A DNA stretch of 64,000 bases from JAHFUI01 sp039931615 (GCA_039931615.1 JBDTRR010000006.1:96526-160525); one strand, 5' to 3'; positions 27,179 to 36,020 are shown, counted from the first letter of the stretch. The notes: generated by a model not told the origin, from the letters alone. A program made the numbers and translations.

Positions 27179-27351
27179 GACCCAGGCAGCATGCTCCCGG
27201 CGGCGGGCTCTCACAATCCGGCGGATAGCGGAGGCGGACGTCATCCGAATGCGGCACGGCGGCCTCACCCGGGTGGAGCAGGCGGCGCTCGCCCAAAAGG
27301 ACGAGTTCGCCATCGGGCGAACGATCGGTGGCGTGAAGGCGCGACTGGCCT

Positions 27352-27357
27352 GATAAT
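27352..27357 (+). promoter_or_regulatory. Possible -10 element giving a near-leaderless kinase mRNA
   Basis: GATAAT sits 6 bases before the kinase ATG (27364), where no Shine-Dalgarno sequence is visible. If used as a -10 box, transcription would begin at or next to the start codon. There is no convincing -35 hexamer. The 185-base divergent spacer (27179-27363) must also hold the efflux operon promoter, which I could not pinpoint. Confidence 0.25.
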
Positions 27358-27363
27358 CGAGCC

Positions 27364-28683
27364 ATGCCAGCCGACAAAGACGTCGCTTGCGGAGCGGTCA
27401 GCCAGATCGAGCCGCTGCCGGACGGCGATCTCCCGCGGCTGCAGGCGGCGCTCTCGAGCCTGAGCTACGACAAACAGCGCGCCGAGTGCATGGCATCGAT
27501 TCAGCGCGACGCCGTCCAGCTGGCACTCGACCTGCTCGTCACGCATCCCGACCTCCGCGGCTTCTTCCGGATGTTCATCAAGCGTCTGGTGGACGATGCC
27601 GGGGCGCATGGCTGCGGCGTGTGGCTGCTCGACGAGGCGACCAACACGTGCGACTTGTGGATGGCGAACCTCGGCGGCGAGACTCTGTTGGCCGAGAGCC
27701 CGGGTTGGCTCTCGCTCGATCTGCCGCGCGAGGGCATGACCGGGCATCTGGCGTCGTGTGCCGAGTGCCGGACCGCGATTCGCGAATACCAGGGCGATGA
27801 TGTCGATCTGCCCGAAGAGGTCCGCCGGTTCAATCGCGAGGCCGGCGTGCGGACGCTGCTCGTCGCACCGATGAACCTGGCCGCGAAGACGCTGGGCTGG
27901 CTGGTACTCTCGAGCGTCGAGGACTCGATGTGCGAGCGCCAGTGGCTGGCCGCCCTGCTCGACGCCACCGCCCGGCAGGCGACGCTGGCCCTCTATTACA
28001 GCCGCGTCGTCGATCGCAGCCTGCTCGAGGCCAGACGGCAGGCGGTGCTCGAAGAGCGCAACCGGATTGCGCGCGATATCCACGACACGCTCGCCCAGGG
28101 CTTCGGCGCCATCCTGATGCAGCTGCAGGCGGCGCAGCGCGGCGCGGCGAGCCTTCCCCCCGCCGTGGCGCGGACGCTCGACACCGCCGTCGATCTGGCG
28201 CGGACTCACCTCGTCGAGGCACGCCGATCGGTGGCGGCGCTGCGGCCCCATTCCAGCGAGCGCGAAGACGTCCCCGCCGCGCTGCACCGCATGGTCGACC
28301 TGGCGAAGCGGACCAATGACGTACCGGTACACCTGGTCATCGACGAGCTGCCGGTGTTCGACGCCGGCGTCGAGCGCGAGATCATCGGCATCGCGCAGGA
28401 GGCGCTGACCAACGCGGTACGCCATGCGCACGCCCGCCGCATCGTGGTGCGGGCCGGAGCGGTTCGCGGCGTCGGGTTCCTGTTGTCGGTCACCGACGAC
28501 GGCCGGGGGCTCGCCGGCGATTGCGCCGCCGGCGGCTTCGGTATGACGAGCATGCGCGAGCGGGCCGAACGCATCGGCGCGTCCCTGACGTTCGTGACCG
28601 CCCCGCGCGCCGGCACGGAAATCGTCCTGGCGTGGGAGCCGGCGGCGTTCGTCATTCCGCGAGCCGTCAATGGCGACTACTGA
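27364..28683 (+). CDS. Soluble sensor histidine kinase, NarL/DesK type, with GAF domain
   Basis: 439 residues, no membrane helix. A GAF-like sensor domain spans roughly 55-215; HisKA_3 dimerisation follows with the phosphoacceptor H240 in EERNRIARDIHDTLAQG; the HATPase_c domain has the N box EIIGIAQEALTNAVRHA, the G1 box VTDDGRGL and a later GGFGMTSMRERAERIG. It phosphorylates the response regulator whose gene overlaps its end by 14 bases. The GAF domain contains H128-LAS-C132-AE-C135, which could bind a metal or respond to redox. Divergent from the RND efflux operon, so control of that operon is a reasonable hypothesis. Confidence 0.92.
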   Translation: MPADKDVACGAVSQIEPLPDGDLPRLQAALSSLSYDKQRAECMASIQRDAVQLALDLLVTHPDLRGFFRMFIKRLVDDAGAHGCGVWLLDEATNTCDLWMANLGGETLLAESPGWLSLDLPREGMTGHLASCAECRTAIREYQGDDVDLPEEVRRFNREAGVRTLLVAPMNLAAKTLGWLVLSSVEDSMCERQWLAALLDATARQATLALYYSRVVDRSLLEARRQAVLEERNRIARDIHDTLAQGFGAILMQLQAAQRGAASLPPAVARTLDTAVDLARTHLVEARRSVAALRPHSSEREDVPAALHRMVDLAKRTNDVPVHLVIDELPVFDAGVEREIIGIAQEALTNAVRHAHARRIVVRAGAVRGVGFLLSVTDDGRGLAGDCAAGGFGMTSMRERAERIGASLTFVTAPRAGTEIVLAWEPAAFVIPRAVNGDY

Positions 28684-29332
28684 AGCGCAGGTGGCGCCGC
28701 CGGTCGCGCCGGCGCGGGCGCGGGTGCTGGTCGTCGACGATCACTCCCTGCTGCGGACCGGCGTCGCCAACATCATCAACCAGGAGATCGACTTGGAAGT
28801 CGTCGCCGAAGCGGCCGACGGCCGCGACGGGGTCGAGGCGTTCCACCGGTATCGGCCCGACGTGACGCTGATGGACCTGCGGATGCCGGCCATGGAGGGT
28901 GTCGAGGCGGTCCGCCGGATTCGCGAGATCGACCCGCAGGCGCGCGTCATCGTGCTGACGACCTACGACGCGGACGAGGACATCGCGCGCGCGCTGCAGG
29001 CTGGCGCGAAGGCATACATCCTGAAGGACATCGCCGCCGATGCGCTGATCGCATGCATCCGCGACGTACTGGCCGGCAAGACCTACCTGGCGCCGACCGC
29101 CGCCGCCAAACTGGCCGAGCGGGTGACCCAGGTCCAGCTGACGCCGCGGGAGCTGGCTGCGCTGCGCCTCCTGGCCAATGGCGAGAGCAACAAGGAAATT
29201 GCCACGTCGCTCGGGATCTCCGAGCGCACCGTCAAGACCCACCTCGCGCACCTGTTCGAAAAGCTCGGCGTCACCAGCCGCACCGAGGCGGTCCGCGTGG
29301 CGACGCGACGGGGGCTGGTGCGATTCGATTGA
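28670..29332 (+). CDS. NarL/FixJ-family response regulator
   Basis: 220 residues. Receiver domain residues about 17-135: acidic pair in VLVVDDHSLLRTG, phosphoacceptor D69 in PDVTLMDLRMP, conserved Thr (VIVLTTYD) and Lys (AYILKD). A LuxR-type helix-turn-helix spans about 150-212 (LTPRELAALRLLANGESN, then SERTVKTHLAHLFEKLG). It starts inside the kinase gene (14-base overlap), so the two are translated together. Probably a DNA-binding activator for the kinase's targets. A paired-hairpin repeat follows its stop and may end the transcript. Confidence 0.94.
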   Translation: MATTEAQVAPPVAPARARVLVVDDHSLLRTGVANIINQEIDLEVVAEAADGRDGVEAFHRYRPDVTLMDLRMPAMEGVEAVRRIREIDPQARVIVLTTYDADEDIARALQAGAKAYILKDIAADALIACIRDVLAGKTYLAPTAAAKLAERVTQVQLTPRELAALRLLANGESNKEIATSLGISERTVKTHLAHLFEKLGVTSRTEAVRVATRRGLVRFD

Positions 29333-29350
29333 TCTGGACCGACCGCCCAC

Positions 29351-29409
29351 GGGACGGTCTGAAGACCGTCCCCTACGTTTGCTGACGTAGGACACCCCCT
29401 TCAGGGTGT
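29351..29409. repeat. Paired-hairpin palindromic repeat, possible terminator
   Basis: Three stacked inverted repeats: GGGACGGTCT/AGACCGTCCC (29351-29360, 29363-29372; loop GA), CTACGT/ACGTAG (29373-29378, 29385-29390) and ACACCC/GGGTGT (29392-29397, 29404-29409). There is no T tract. It lies 18 bases after the response regulator stop. The CTgaAG and CCTTCAG hairpin centres match the other intergenic palindromes in this window, so this is probably a member of the same dispersed family that may double as a terminator. Confidence 0.55.
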
Positions 29410-29480
29410 GCCGCGGGTCGCCGTGTCAGGAGGCTGCGACAGGGCGAGAACAACATCCAGGTTCTACCGGCTTTTGGCCG

Positions 29481-29741
29481 TCAACGCCTACCTGAGGTGC
29501 TGCCCGCTCGCTTGCCAGCTCCGTCACCAGGTTTTTCCGTGCTCGTGCTGGAGCTGTCCTGGGGATCATCAGGTGTGATGCCGTCGGTGCCCGGCCTGCC
29601 GCTGGGCTTGGTCTTGTCCATATCCCATCCGGTCGCAGAACTCTGGCCCGGTGCTGCCTCGGCGTTGGGTACACCGTGCAGGCCCGTGCCGTCCGGCGCT
29701 TCTTTCGTGAGCGCGTCATCCCGGTTTTGCGGTTCAGTCAT
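29481..29741 (-). CDS. Small disordered hydrophilic protein (unknown)
   Basis: 86 residues from the ATG at 29741, preceded by a G-rich site (CAGGGGGG). The composition is almost entirely Gly, Ser, Thr, Pro, Asp, Lys and Glu with no hydrophobic core: MTEPQNRDDALTKEAPDG, then TGWDMDKTKPSGRPG, then a SSSTSTEKPGDGAGK tail. It looks intrinsically disordered, like stress or desiccation-associated proteins, but I recognise no named family. Divergent from another small gene with inverted repeats between them. Confidence 0.5.
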   Translation of the reverse strand: MTEPQNRDDALTKEAPDGTGLHGVPNAEAAPGQSSATGWDMDKTKPSGRPGTDGITPDDPQDSSSTSTEKPGDGAGKRAGSTSGRR

Positions 29742-29755
29742 CACACCCCCCTGCG

Positions 29756-29800
29756 CACAAGTGCAAGCGCGAGGCCGTACACGGGTGAGCACTTGTGTAC
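29756..29800. promoter_or_regulatory. Nested inverted repeats between two divergent small genes
   Basis: CACAAGTGC (29756-29764) and GCACTTGTG (29789-29797) form a perfect 9-bp inverted repeat, and GTACAC (29777-29782) with GTGTAC (29795-29800) a second. They fall in the 116-base divergent spacer between 29741 and 29858, where an operator controlling both genes would be expected. Confidence 0.35.
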
Positions 29801-29857
29801 TGTTTCGACCACCCACAGAGGTCGCCCGCTGGCACAGCCATTGAATCCGTTGACGGG

Positions 29858-30118
29858 ATGAGCGGGTCGAATCCATTCGCGGCGTCCGGCCGGAAACCAG
29901 CGGCCGGCGATATCGTCGTGACCAGGCGTCGGGACGGCTACTACATCGGCCGGGTTGTCGCGGGCACTGACGACGTCGCAGCCATCGAGATGATTCGCGA
30001 GCGGTCGGAGGCGCTCGCGTTCGCGTGCACCCAGGTGTCAGGCGGCCAACGCGTCGTCATCCACGATTTTGCAGGCTCGCGTCACCACGTCGAGGTTCCG
30101 TGCCGCCAAACGAGTTGA
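29858..30118 (+). CDS. Small hypothetical protein
   Basis: 86 residues from the ATG at 29858. The sequence is protein-like, with alternating strands and a helix: PAAGDIVVTRRRDGYYIGRVVAG, then AIEMIRERSEALAFACTQ and GGQRVVIHDFAGSRHHVEVP. The layout (a strand pair, then a helix, then a strand) resembles small single-domain proteins such as DUF2188-type folds, but the match is only by eye. No signal peptide. Followed after 47 bases by a small zinc-ribbon gene, perhaps one transcript. Confidence 0.5.
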   Translation: MSGSNPFAASGRKPAAGDIVVTRRRDGYYIGRVVAGTDDVAAIEMIRERSEALAFACTQVSGGQRVVIHDFAGSRHHVEVPCRQTS

Positions 30119-30165
30119 TCGTTGCTTTCTTGGCGGGCTGGCACACCTGTTGAAAGCGATTGGAC

Positions 30166-30375
30166 ATGAGCTTGATTCCCTGCGCCGCGTGCGACCAGCC
30201 TGCTTTCACAGTCCTTCTGGCTCAGCGCGAAGACTACGAGGGTGTTCAGCTATGTGAGAGCTGCCGTGCTCGCTTCCACATGGTTGGGGTTCCGCAGGAT
30301 ACCGCGCTCCCAGAGACACGAGGCCCGCGCCGCGACAATGGAGGGCTCAACGCCGTATCAAGAGCCCCACGCTGA
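30166..30375 (+). CDS. Small zinc-ribbon-like protein
   Basis: 69 residues. Two CxxC knuckles (C6-AA-C9 in SLIPCAACDQPAF and a second in LCESCRARF) would bind one zinc ion, as in minimal zinc ribbons. The last 25 residues are Arg/Gly/Pro-rich and probably disordered. The ATG at 30166 is used rather than an upstream TTG. Role unknown; such miniature ribbons often bind nucleic acid or another protein. Confidence 0.5.
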   Translation: MSLIPCAACDQPAFTVLLAQREDYEGVQLCESCRARFHMVGVPQDTALPETRGPRRDNGGLNAVSRAPR

Positions 30376-30410
30376 CTGTCGCGCTTCCGGACAGATTGCG
30401 GACGAACTGA

Positions 30411-31667
30411 CTACCGGTGAACATGGAAATCTCCGTAGCTCGGATTGAACGCCTCTAGCCGCGCGCGCAGGCCGCGGACCTCAGCTGAACGCCCGGCCTT
30501 CTGATTGATCGTCATGGCGTGAAACAGTAGATGCCCATCGACGCTGTCTCCCGCGAGGGCACGACTGCTCCGATCCAGCGCCTCGGCAAACTGACCGTTG
30601 CGGTACAGCGCCCACGCGAGCGTATCCTCGGTGGCGTCGTTCGGGCGGAGCAGCCAATCCTGTTTCGCCCATCTCACGGCGGCCGCGCCGTCCTGCCGCA
30701 CGTCCGAGTAAAAAGTCGCGAGATGATGAAAGAACTGCACCTCGCCGTTGTCCACCGATGCCAGGTAACCGGCCAGCGCGCGCTCGTGCCACGTTCCTGC
30801 CTCGATGGGCCGGCCCATGGCGAGATAGAGATCGCCGAGCTGGTGGAAGAGATCCGGTCTCGGCGCCCTCGAGATCGCGTCCTGGTACCGAGCCACGGCC
30901 CGATCGAAGTCTCGACGCGCCCCAAGGAGCTCCGCCTCGTACTCGTCCGTCAGCCAGTATCCCGAAAACGCTCGCCGCGCGCGCTGGTAATGCCCAGCCG
31001 CCCGCTCATACTGACCTCGAGCAAAATACATCTGCCCCCGCTGGAGCTCCACCCAGGCGAAGGCAGGCATCTCTTTCGCCGTCAGTTCCGCCTCGGCTGC
31101 CGCGTATTGCTGATCGGCGCCGTCGACGTCGCCCTGGCGCGCCAGCAGCCACGCCAGGCGTGATCGGGCATCCCACGTTGGACGACGGTCGAGAACGGCG
31201 TCGATTCGCCGCCGGGCCTCCGCCGATCCCCGGTCCTGCAGAGCGATGTCGGCAAGCAGCAGTTGTGCGCTGTCGTCGTTGGCCGCGTCCTCGATCGCGT
31301 TGACGCTGTGGCGCGCGTCCTCCAGGCGATGAAAGCGCAGGTCGATCGTGGCGCGCAGCAGCAGGAGGTCGGGGGCCGGCCACCCGGACAACGCGCGATC
31401 GACGAGAGCCTGGACCGGCAGGAAATCTTCTGATCGCGCGGTCAGCGTGGCGCGGTGATAGAGGCGAAACGCCAATCGCGTGACGCGGTCAGGCGTTTCG
31501 AGACCAGGCGAGCGGAGCGCCGAGACCTCGGCGTCGAGGCGCTGCAGCTCGCGATCGAAATCGGTCGGATGCCACGCCGATCGCGCGCCTGGACCCAGCC
31601 ACAGGATGGCGACGATCCCGACGAGCCCGGCGCTCAGCGCGGCCCGGGCGTATAGTCGGTCGGCCAT
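30411..31667 (-). CDS. Tetratricopeptide-repeat protein with N-terminal membrane anchor
   Basis: 418 residues. One hydrophobic segment (ALSAGLVGIVAILWLGPG, about residues 9-26) anchors or exports it, followed by an all-helical TPR solenoid. Clear repeats include AWVELQRGQMYFARGQYERAAGHYQRAR, AELLGARRDFDRAVARYQDAI and DLFHQLGDLYLAMGRPIEAGTWHERAL-type units (each longer than shown here by a few residues). TPR proteins mediate protein-protein contacts. The gene overlaps the end of the DUF4331 gene by 34 bases, a pairing that suggests a joint envelope function. Confidence 0.85.
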   Translation of the reverse strand: MADRLYARAALSAGLVGIVAILWLGPGARSAWHPTDFDRELQRLDAEVSALRSPGLETPDRVTRLAFRLYHRATLTARSEDFLPVQALVDRALSGWPAPDLLLLRATIDLRFHRLEDARHSVNAIEDAANDDSAQLLLADIALQDRGSAEARRRIDAVLDRRPTWDARSRLAWLLARQGDVDGADQQYAAAEAELTAKEMPAFAWVELQRGQMYFARGQYERAAGHYQRARRAFSGYWLTDEYEAELLGARRDFDRAVARYQDAISRAPRPDLFHQLGDLYLAMGRPIEAGTWHERALAGYLASVDNGEVQFFHHLATFYSDVRQDGAAAVRWAKQDWLLRPNDATEDTLAWALYRNGQFAEALDRSSRALAGDSVDGHLLFHAMTINQKAGRSAEVRGLRARLEAFNPSYGDFHVHR

Positions 31668-33487
31668 GGCTCGGCCAGGTAGGGAAACGACGTCAGGAAT
31701 TCCTTGTCGTTCTTCAGTGGATTGGGCGGAACCCTCGGCTCCATCGGCAGCGTGTCGAGCGCCGCCTGATCCGCCAGGGTGTCGATGTTGTAGCGCGTGC
31801 CGTCGGGGCCGGGTTCCATGTCGAGGAAGATGGACAGGAACCGCGTCGCGACCTGATCATCGAGACGCCTCCCGTACGGCCACGAGCCATTGGTGTCCAT
31901 GTCGATCGCGGCGACATTCGGCACGAAGACCTCGAACGCCCGGCGAACGGCGATGTTGACGTCCTGGTGCGTGTGCCATGACTCGTCCGGCATCGTCATC
32001 GGCTGGAACAGCATGTGGGCGACGCGCGGGAACGCCTCGATGACCGAGTCGTAGGTCCGGTACACCGACACCGGCGAGTCGTCGTGATTGAACGATCCCC
32101 GGAGGCCGAGCGCGCTGACTGACGGCCCGAATCCCCAGCCGAGATGCGCGAGCCGCCGCACGAAAAGCGGGCCGAGCACGAGACTGTTCGGGCCGACCTG
32201 ACGGCCGTTCTCACGCTCGTTGAGACCGGCGTCGGCGAACGGCTGGCCGTCGGTGTCGATCAGCTTGTAGGACTTCAGCTCGTCGGCCTGCGAAGCCTGG
32301 GCCAACGCCGCCTGCTGGCCGGGCCGCACCTGATAGAGCAGCGCGAGGGTGATTCCCGCGGCGATGACCAGGACGCCGGCAAGGGCGTGAAGGATCCGGC
32401 CGGATCGAGACACCGTGACGCCGCGGCGGAGTATGGCGCTCAACAGCCACACCACACCGGCACCGATGAGCAGGCCGCCGACCAGCCAGGCGTGCTCGAG
32501 CCAGAAGCTGCCCGGCAGCGTCGCTCCGTCAGCTGGGATCGTGTCGATCTTGCCCGAGGCGGTCCGCACCCAGCTTTCGCCCCACGCGTTGACGATGCGG
32601 TCGGCATCCGGCGATCTCGTCAGATAGCTGAGCGGCAGGTCCAGGACGATCGCGTTGATGTTCTGGCCGGCCTGGGCGTCCTTCCCGCTGTAGACGAATC
32701 GGTAGTTGCCGTTCGCGTTCTTCGCATAGCGATTGCCCGTCCATGTCAGCTGGCTGGCGGGCGGGAGATCGAGCTTGACACCCTGACCGTGCCGTGGATT
32801 CCCAGCATCGAAATTGAAGAGCGTGTTGCCTTCGAGCTCGATCAGCGTTTTCGGAATCTTCAGCTCGCGGGCGTCCGTCATCGCCTGCGGCACGCGATAG
32901 AACTGCGGGGCGTAGTTGATCGAGCGGAAGAATCCCGGCAGATCATTGAAGAAGGCATCATCGCGGCCGCCGACGAAGACCCTGAGATCGGAGCCGTCCG
33001 GGGCGCGCAGGGTCCGGGCTGAATCGACCTCGATGACCTGCGTGGTCGAGCCGCTGGGAAAGTCGATGAAATCAATCCTGGCGCGCGTCGGACTCTCGAA
33101 CCGCACGCGAATCTCGGACGGCTTCAGCCGGAGGTATTTGTTCTTGACGGCGTCGAAGTAATCGAGCACTCCCGTCAGGCTGCGATCGCCCGAGAGCGGC
33201 GGCGCGACGCGCGGATTCGGCGCCACCAGGACGCGATAGAGCATGTCGGTGTCGAACACGCCCGCTCGCGGGACCGCCGCGAACGTCAGCGCGAGCACCA
33301 GCCGCCTGCCATCGTCGACCGGAAATCCGTACAGGTCGTAGAGATCGGCTGCGTCCTGCGGCACGCCGGCGAAGGTCGAATTGACGGCGTTCGGATCGTT
33401 GTGATCGGCCGACGAGGAGGGATTCGGACTCAGGATTCCAATCGCCAACACCACGGCCATCACCAGCGTCCGTCGCGCGTACTGCAT
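31634..33487 (-). CDS. DUF4331 family exported protein with two internal membrane helices
   Basis: 617 residues. A signal peptide (about 1-27) is followed by SADHNDPNAVNS and ADLYDLYGFPVDDGRRLVLALTF, the typical DUF4331 opening. Unusually, two membrane helices (about 334-353 and 367-386) split the domain; after them come the FADAGLNERENGRQVGPNSLVLGPL and SFNHDDSPVSVYRTYDSVIEAFPRVA-like segments and a C-terminal part ending near EFLTSFPYLAEPW. DUF4331 proteins are secreted or periplasmic with no known activity. Upstream of and overlapping a TPR gene; a cytochrome c gene lies 189 bases upstream on the same strand. Confidence 0.85.
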   Translation of the reverse strand: MQYARRTLVMAVVLAIGILSPNPSSSADHNDPNAVNSTFAGVPQDAADLYDLYGFPVDDGRRLVLALTFAAVPRAGVFDTDMLYRVLVAPNPRVAPPLSGDRSLTGVLDYFDAVKNKYLRLKPSEIRVRFESPTRARIDFIDFPSGSTTQVIEVDSARTLRAPDGSDLRVFVGGRDDAFFNDLPGFFRSINYAPQFYRVPQAMTDARELKIPKTLIELEGNTLFNFDAGNPRHGQGVKLDLPPASQLTWTGNRYAKNANGNYRFVYSGKDAQAGQNINAIVLDLPLSYLTRSPDADRIVNAWGESWVRTASGKIDTIPADGATLPGSFWLEHAWLVGGLLIGAGVVWLLSAILRRGVTVSRSGRILHALAGVLVIAAGITLALLYQVRPGQQAALAQASQADELKSYKLIDTDGQPFADAGLNERENGRQVGPNSLVLGPLFVRRLAHLGWGFGPSVSALGLRGSFNHDDSPVSVYRTYDSVIEAFPRVAHMLFQPMTMPDESWHTHQDVNIAVRRAFEVFVPNVAAIDMDTNGSWPYGRRLDDQVATRFLSIFLDMEPGPDGTRYNIDTLADQAALDTLPMEPRVPPNPLKNDKEFLTSFPYLAEPWPTDYTPGPR

Positions 33488-33676
33488 GGCGAGGATTATT
33501 GATCCAGATCGATGGCGGCCGGTCGCGAAATTTCCGGCGCAGACGTCGCCCCGGCGGCCGGATGAGCGGCGTCTACCCGTGCTCGATCTCGTGGATGGTG
33601 CGGGTCCCGGGAATGAACTGCTTGCCCGGGCGCAGTCCGGCACTGCGGGGCGCCAGTGCCGGCGCGTCCTCGACCC

Positions 33677-34129
33677 CTATCGCGGCGGGGTCATCGCGGA
33701 GTACCCGCCGTGGCACCCGACGCAGGTGTTGTAGATCCGTTCCCCGGCCGCCAGGATCTGATCGGGACTCCGGGCCGCCACAGCCTGGAGCGTCGCCGCC
33801 GCGGCCGCGATCAGCGACTCCGTTTGACGGCTCCAGTCGCTGCCGTTGCCGACGCGAGTCTCCTTCTTCAGCATCTGCCCTGACTCGGCAAGAACAGCGG
33901 CGGCGTTCCTCAAGCCGCTCCACTCTTCGTCCGTTTTCGGAAATTTCTCCTGCACGCCGTCCACGGTGACGGTCGTCACCACGGCGGCCCACACCAGGTT
34001 CGCCGCCGGATCGACCATCGTTCTCATGACGTGGTCGACGCCGGCCGCCGGCATGAAAAGCGCCGGCCGGGCGCAACCGGGCGAGACCGACAGCACAAGT
34101 AATCCGAAGACCGCGATCGGGCGCATCAT
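33677..34129 (-). CDS. Small c-type cytochrome lipoprotein
   Basis: 150 residues. Lipoprotein signal MMRPIAVFGLLVLSVSPGC (Cys19). A single haem site, C136-VG-C139-H140, lies near the C terminus in RIYNTCVGCHGGY, and the intervening sequence is mainly helical with a downstream Met (SAMTPP) that could be a sixth ligand. The C-terminal haem position is the arrangement of cytochrome c'/c556 four-helix proteins, so the class assignment is tentative. Probably carries electrons in the periplasm. Alternative start three bases downstream. May be co-transcribed with DUF4331. Confidence 0.75.
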   Translation of the reverse strand: MMRPIAVFGLLVLSVSPGCARPALFMPAAGVDHVMRTMVDPAANLVWAAVVTTVTVDGVQEKFPKTDEEWSGLRNAAAVLAESGQMLKKETRVGNGSDWSRQTESLIAAAAATLQAVAARSPDQILAAGERIYNTCVGCHGGYSAMTPPR

Positions 34130-34260
34130 CGGTATCGTACAGCGAGTCCAGCCCGTCGCCCGCGATGCGATACAATCGGCGCCATCCTGCGCCATGGAGC
34201 CGGCGCTCCGTGGTGAATCCGTTTCATGTCCGGACCGTGCCGGGCCGCATGGGATGATGC

Positions 34261-36012
34261 ATGCCTTGGACGAGTGCGAAGGAGACCAGACGTCTTGCAG
34301 GCCGTGAAACCCGGCGCCGGCGCCCCGGCGCGGCGGCGTCCGCGCGGCTCGCGATGGCGGCGCTGATCTGCTCGCTCTGGCCGGCGCTGGCGGGCGCCGC
34401 GGATGCCCCGGTCACGTCGACCATCAAGGAAGTGACGGTCGACCTGGCGGCCCACTCGGTCGTCCAGGTCCTGCCATTCGACGTGCCGTTCTTCATGACC
34501 GGCCAGGCGCCCCCCCGCACGCGCCAGGTCAGCGTCAGGATCATCGATGTCCGGACCGGCGGCGCCGGCCCCGCGGTCCTGTTTCCCTGGGACGCAGAGT
34601 CGATCAGCGAGACGGCGGTGCCCTTCCGCATCCTGATGCCGCGGCTCGACGCCGAGAACTACTATCGCTTCATGTTCGACTTCCGCCGGACGCTCGTGAA
34701 GGACGAGACCGACCAGATTCAGCGGCTCGCCATTCCGGCGCTCGAAGGGGTCATGCGCTCCTTGACACTGCGCGACGGCCAACTGGACCAGCGCGACAGC
34801 GCGGCACTGCGCGATCGCCTGACCGCGGCCGTCGAACAGCTGATCGGTCCCAGCCGGCAAATCATTGTCGAAGCGACGCTGTTCGATCGGAACACGCCGC
34901 ACCAGGACGTTCTGGATCAGTTCAACCTGGCGGTCCGCGAGATCATCGCACCGCAGGAGGACCGCACGGACGTCGTGCAGGGATACGGCGCCAGACAGGG
35001 AGACTTCCGGCAGCCGCTCGACGTCATTCGCAACGATGCGGCCCTGGACCGCGTGATCGGCGTGATCGAGGCCTCGACCGACCCGACGATCGTCACCGCG
35101 CTCGGCCAGTCGCGGCCGGGACTCGACCTGGCCCGCCTCGACGCAACCCAGGCGGGCGAGCGAGCGAATGGCACCCAGCCGCTCGAACGGCCGACCACCC
35201 CGTTCACGTCGATCTGGGCCACCGGAGAGGCCGGTCCGTACGAGCGAAACTATCGCCGCACCCTGGCCGACCTCGAGGCGCTCCGGCAGGTGCTCGAGGC
35301 CTCACTGCCGGTCCTGCCGGCGCTTCCCGCCGCGGACCGCAGTGCCGTCCAGGCGCTGCTCGCCGCCGACGGCGCCATCCTGAACGCGCGAAATCTCGTC
35401 AATCGCCTGGTCGTGCTGATGGGACGGATGCGCAGCGATCTGGACGAGCGCAGCGTCGCCCTGGCGAACCTGTCGACGCTCGTCTCCGTCGAGGCCCGCA
35501 AGCTCGTCGTCGTCGACGGGACGACGGTCGCCGATTTCAGGACCGCCCAGAACTGGTACATCAGCATGGATGCGGGCTTTGCGTACGCGTTTCGGATCGG
35601 CACCCTGACGCCGTACGTCGGCGCCAACATCTACTTCCGGCCGGTCAACAAGGACGCGCCGCTCAGGCTGGTGGACAGCTTCGGCCGCCGCTTCGCCTTC
35701 ACCTTCGGCATCACGCTCAGTTCGATCGAAGAGGAGTCGGTCAACGACACCGCCCTGGTCCGGGCGAGCCGGACACGATTCGATCTGATGAACATGCATC
35801 GGTCGCTGCTGCTCGGCGTCGGCTTCCGGGTGACCCAGTCGCTGCGACTGTCGGGCGGCGCGCTGGTGCTGAAGGAAAAGGATCCCAATCCGCTGATCAC
35901 CACCATTGCAACGGCGGCCGTGCCGTATATTGCGTTCTCGCTCGACTTCGACGTCGCGACCGGGCTGAAGGGCGGTCTCGGCGGTCTGTTCGGCACAAGC
36001 GACAACAAGTAG
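34261..36012 (+). CDS. Exported protein of unknown function, probable C-terminal beta-barrel
   Basis: 583 residues from the ATG at 34261, or 552 from an ATG at 34354 that begins directly in a signal sequence (MAALICSLWPALAGAADA). The N-terminal half is mixed, with a helical middle (about 360-460, ADLEALRQVLEASLPVLPALP region). The last 120 residues alternate aromatic and hydrophobic positions (NWYISMDAGFAYAFRIG, YVGANIYFRPVN, FAFTFGITLSS, LLLGVGFRVTQSLRLSGGALVL), which suggests membrane or barrel strands. Family not recognised. First gene of a compact operon with the next two (8 and 11 bases apart). Confidence 0.72.
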   Translation: MPWTSAKETRRLAGRETRRRRPGAAASARLAMAALICSLWPALAGAADAPVTSTIKEVTVDLAAHSVVQVLPFDVPFFMTGQAPPRTRQVSVRIIDVRTGGAGPAVLFPWDAESISETAVPFRILMPRLDAENYYRFMFDFRRTLVKDETDQIQRLAIPALEGVMRSLTLRDGQLDQRDSAALRDRLTAAVEQLIGPSRQIIVEATLFDRNTPHQDVLDQFNLAVREIIAPQEDRTDVVQGYGARQGDFRQPLDVIRNDAALDRVIGVIEASTDPTIVTALGQSRPGLDLARLDATQAGERANGTQPLERPTTPFTSIWATGEAGPYERNYRRTLADLEALRQVLEASLPVLPALPAADRSAVQALLAADGAILNARNLVNRLVVLMGRMRSDLDERSVALANLSTLVSVEARKLVVVDGTTVADFRTAQNWYISMDAGFAYAFRIGTLTPYVGANIYFRPVNKDAPLRLVDSFGRRFAFTFGITLSSIEEESVNDTALVRASRTRFDLMNMHRSLLLGVGFRVTQSLRLSGGALVLKEKDPNPLITTIATAAVPYIAFSLDFDVATGLKGGLGGLFGTSDNK

Positions 36013-36020
36013 GTGCGACA

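Noticed and set aside
29341..29410. Riboswitch or structured leader RNA
   Set aside because: The hairpins lie after the response regulator stop, no gene on the plus strand starts within 400 bases, and the arms match the dispersed palindrome family.
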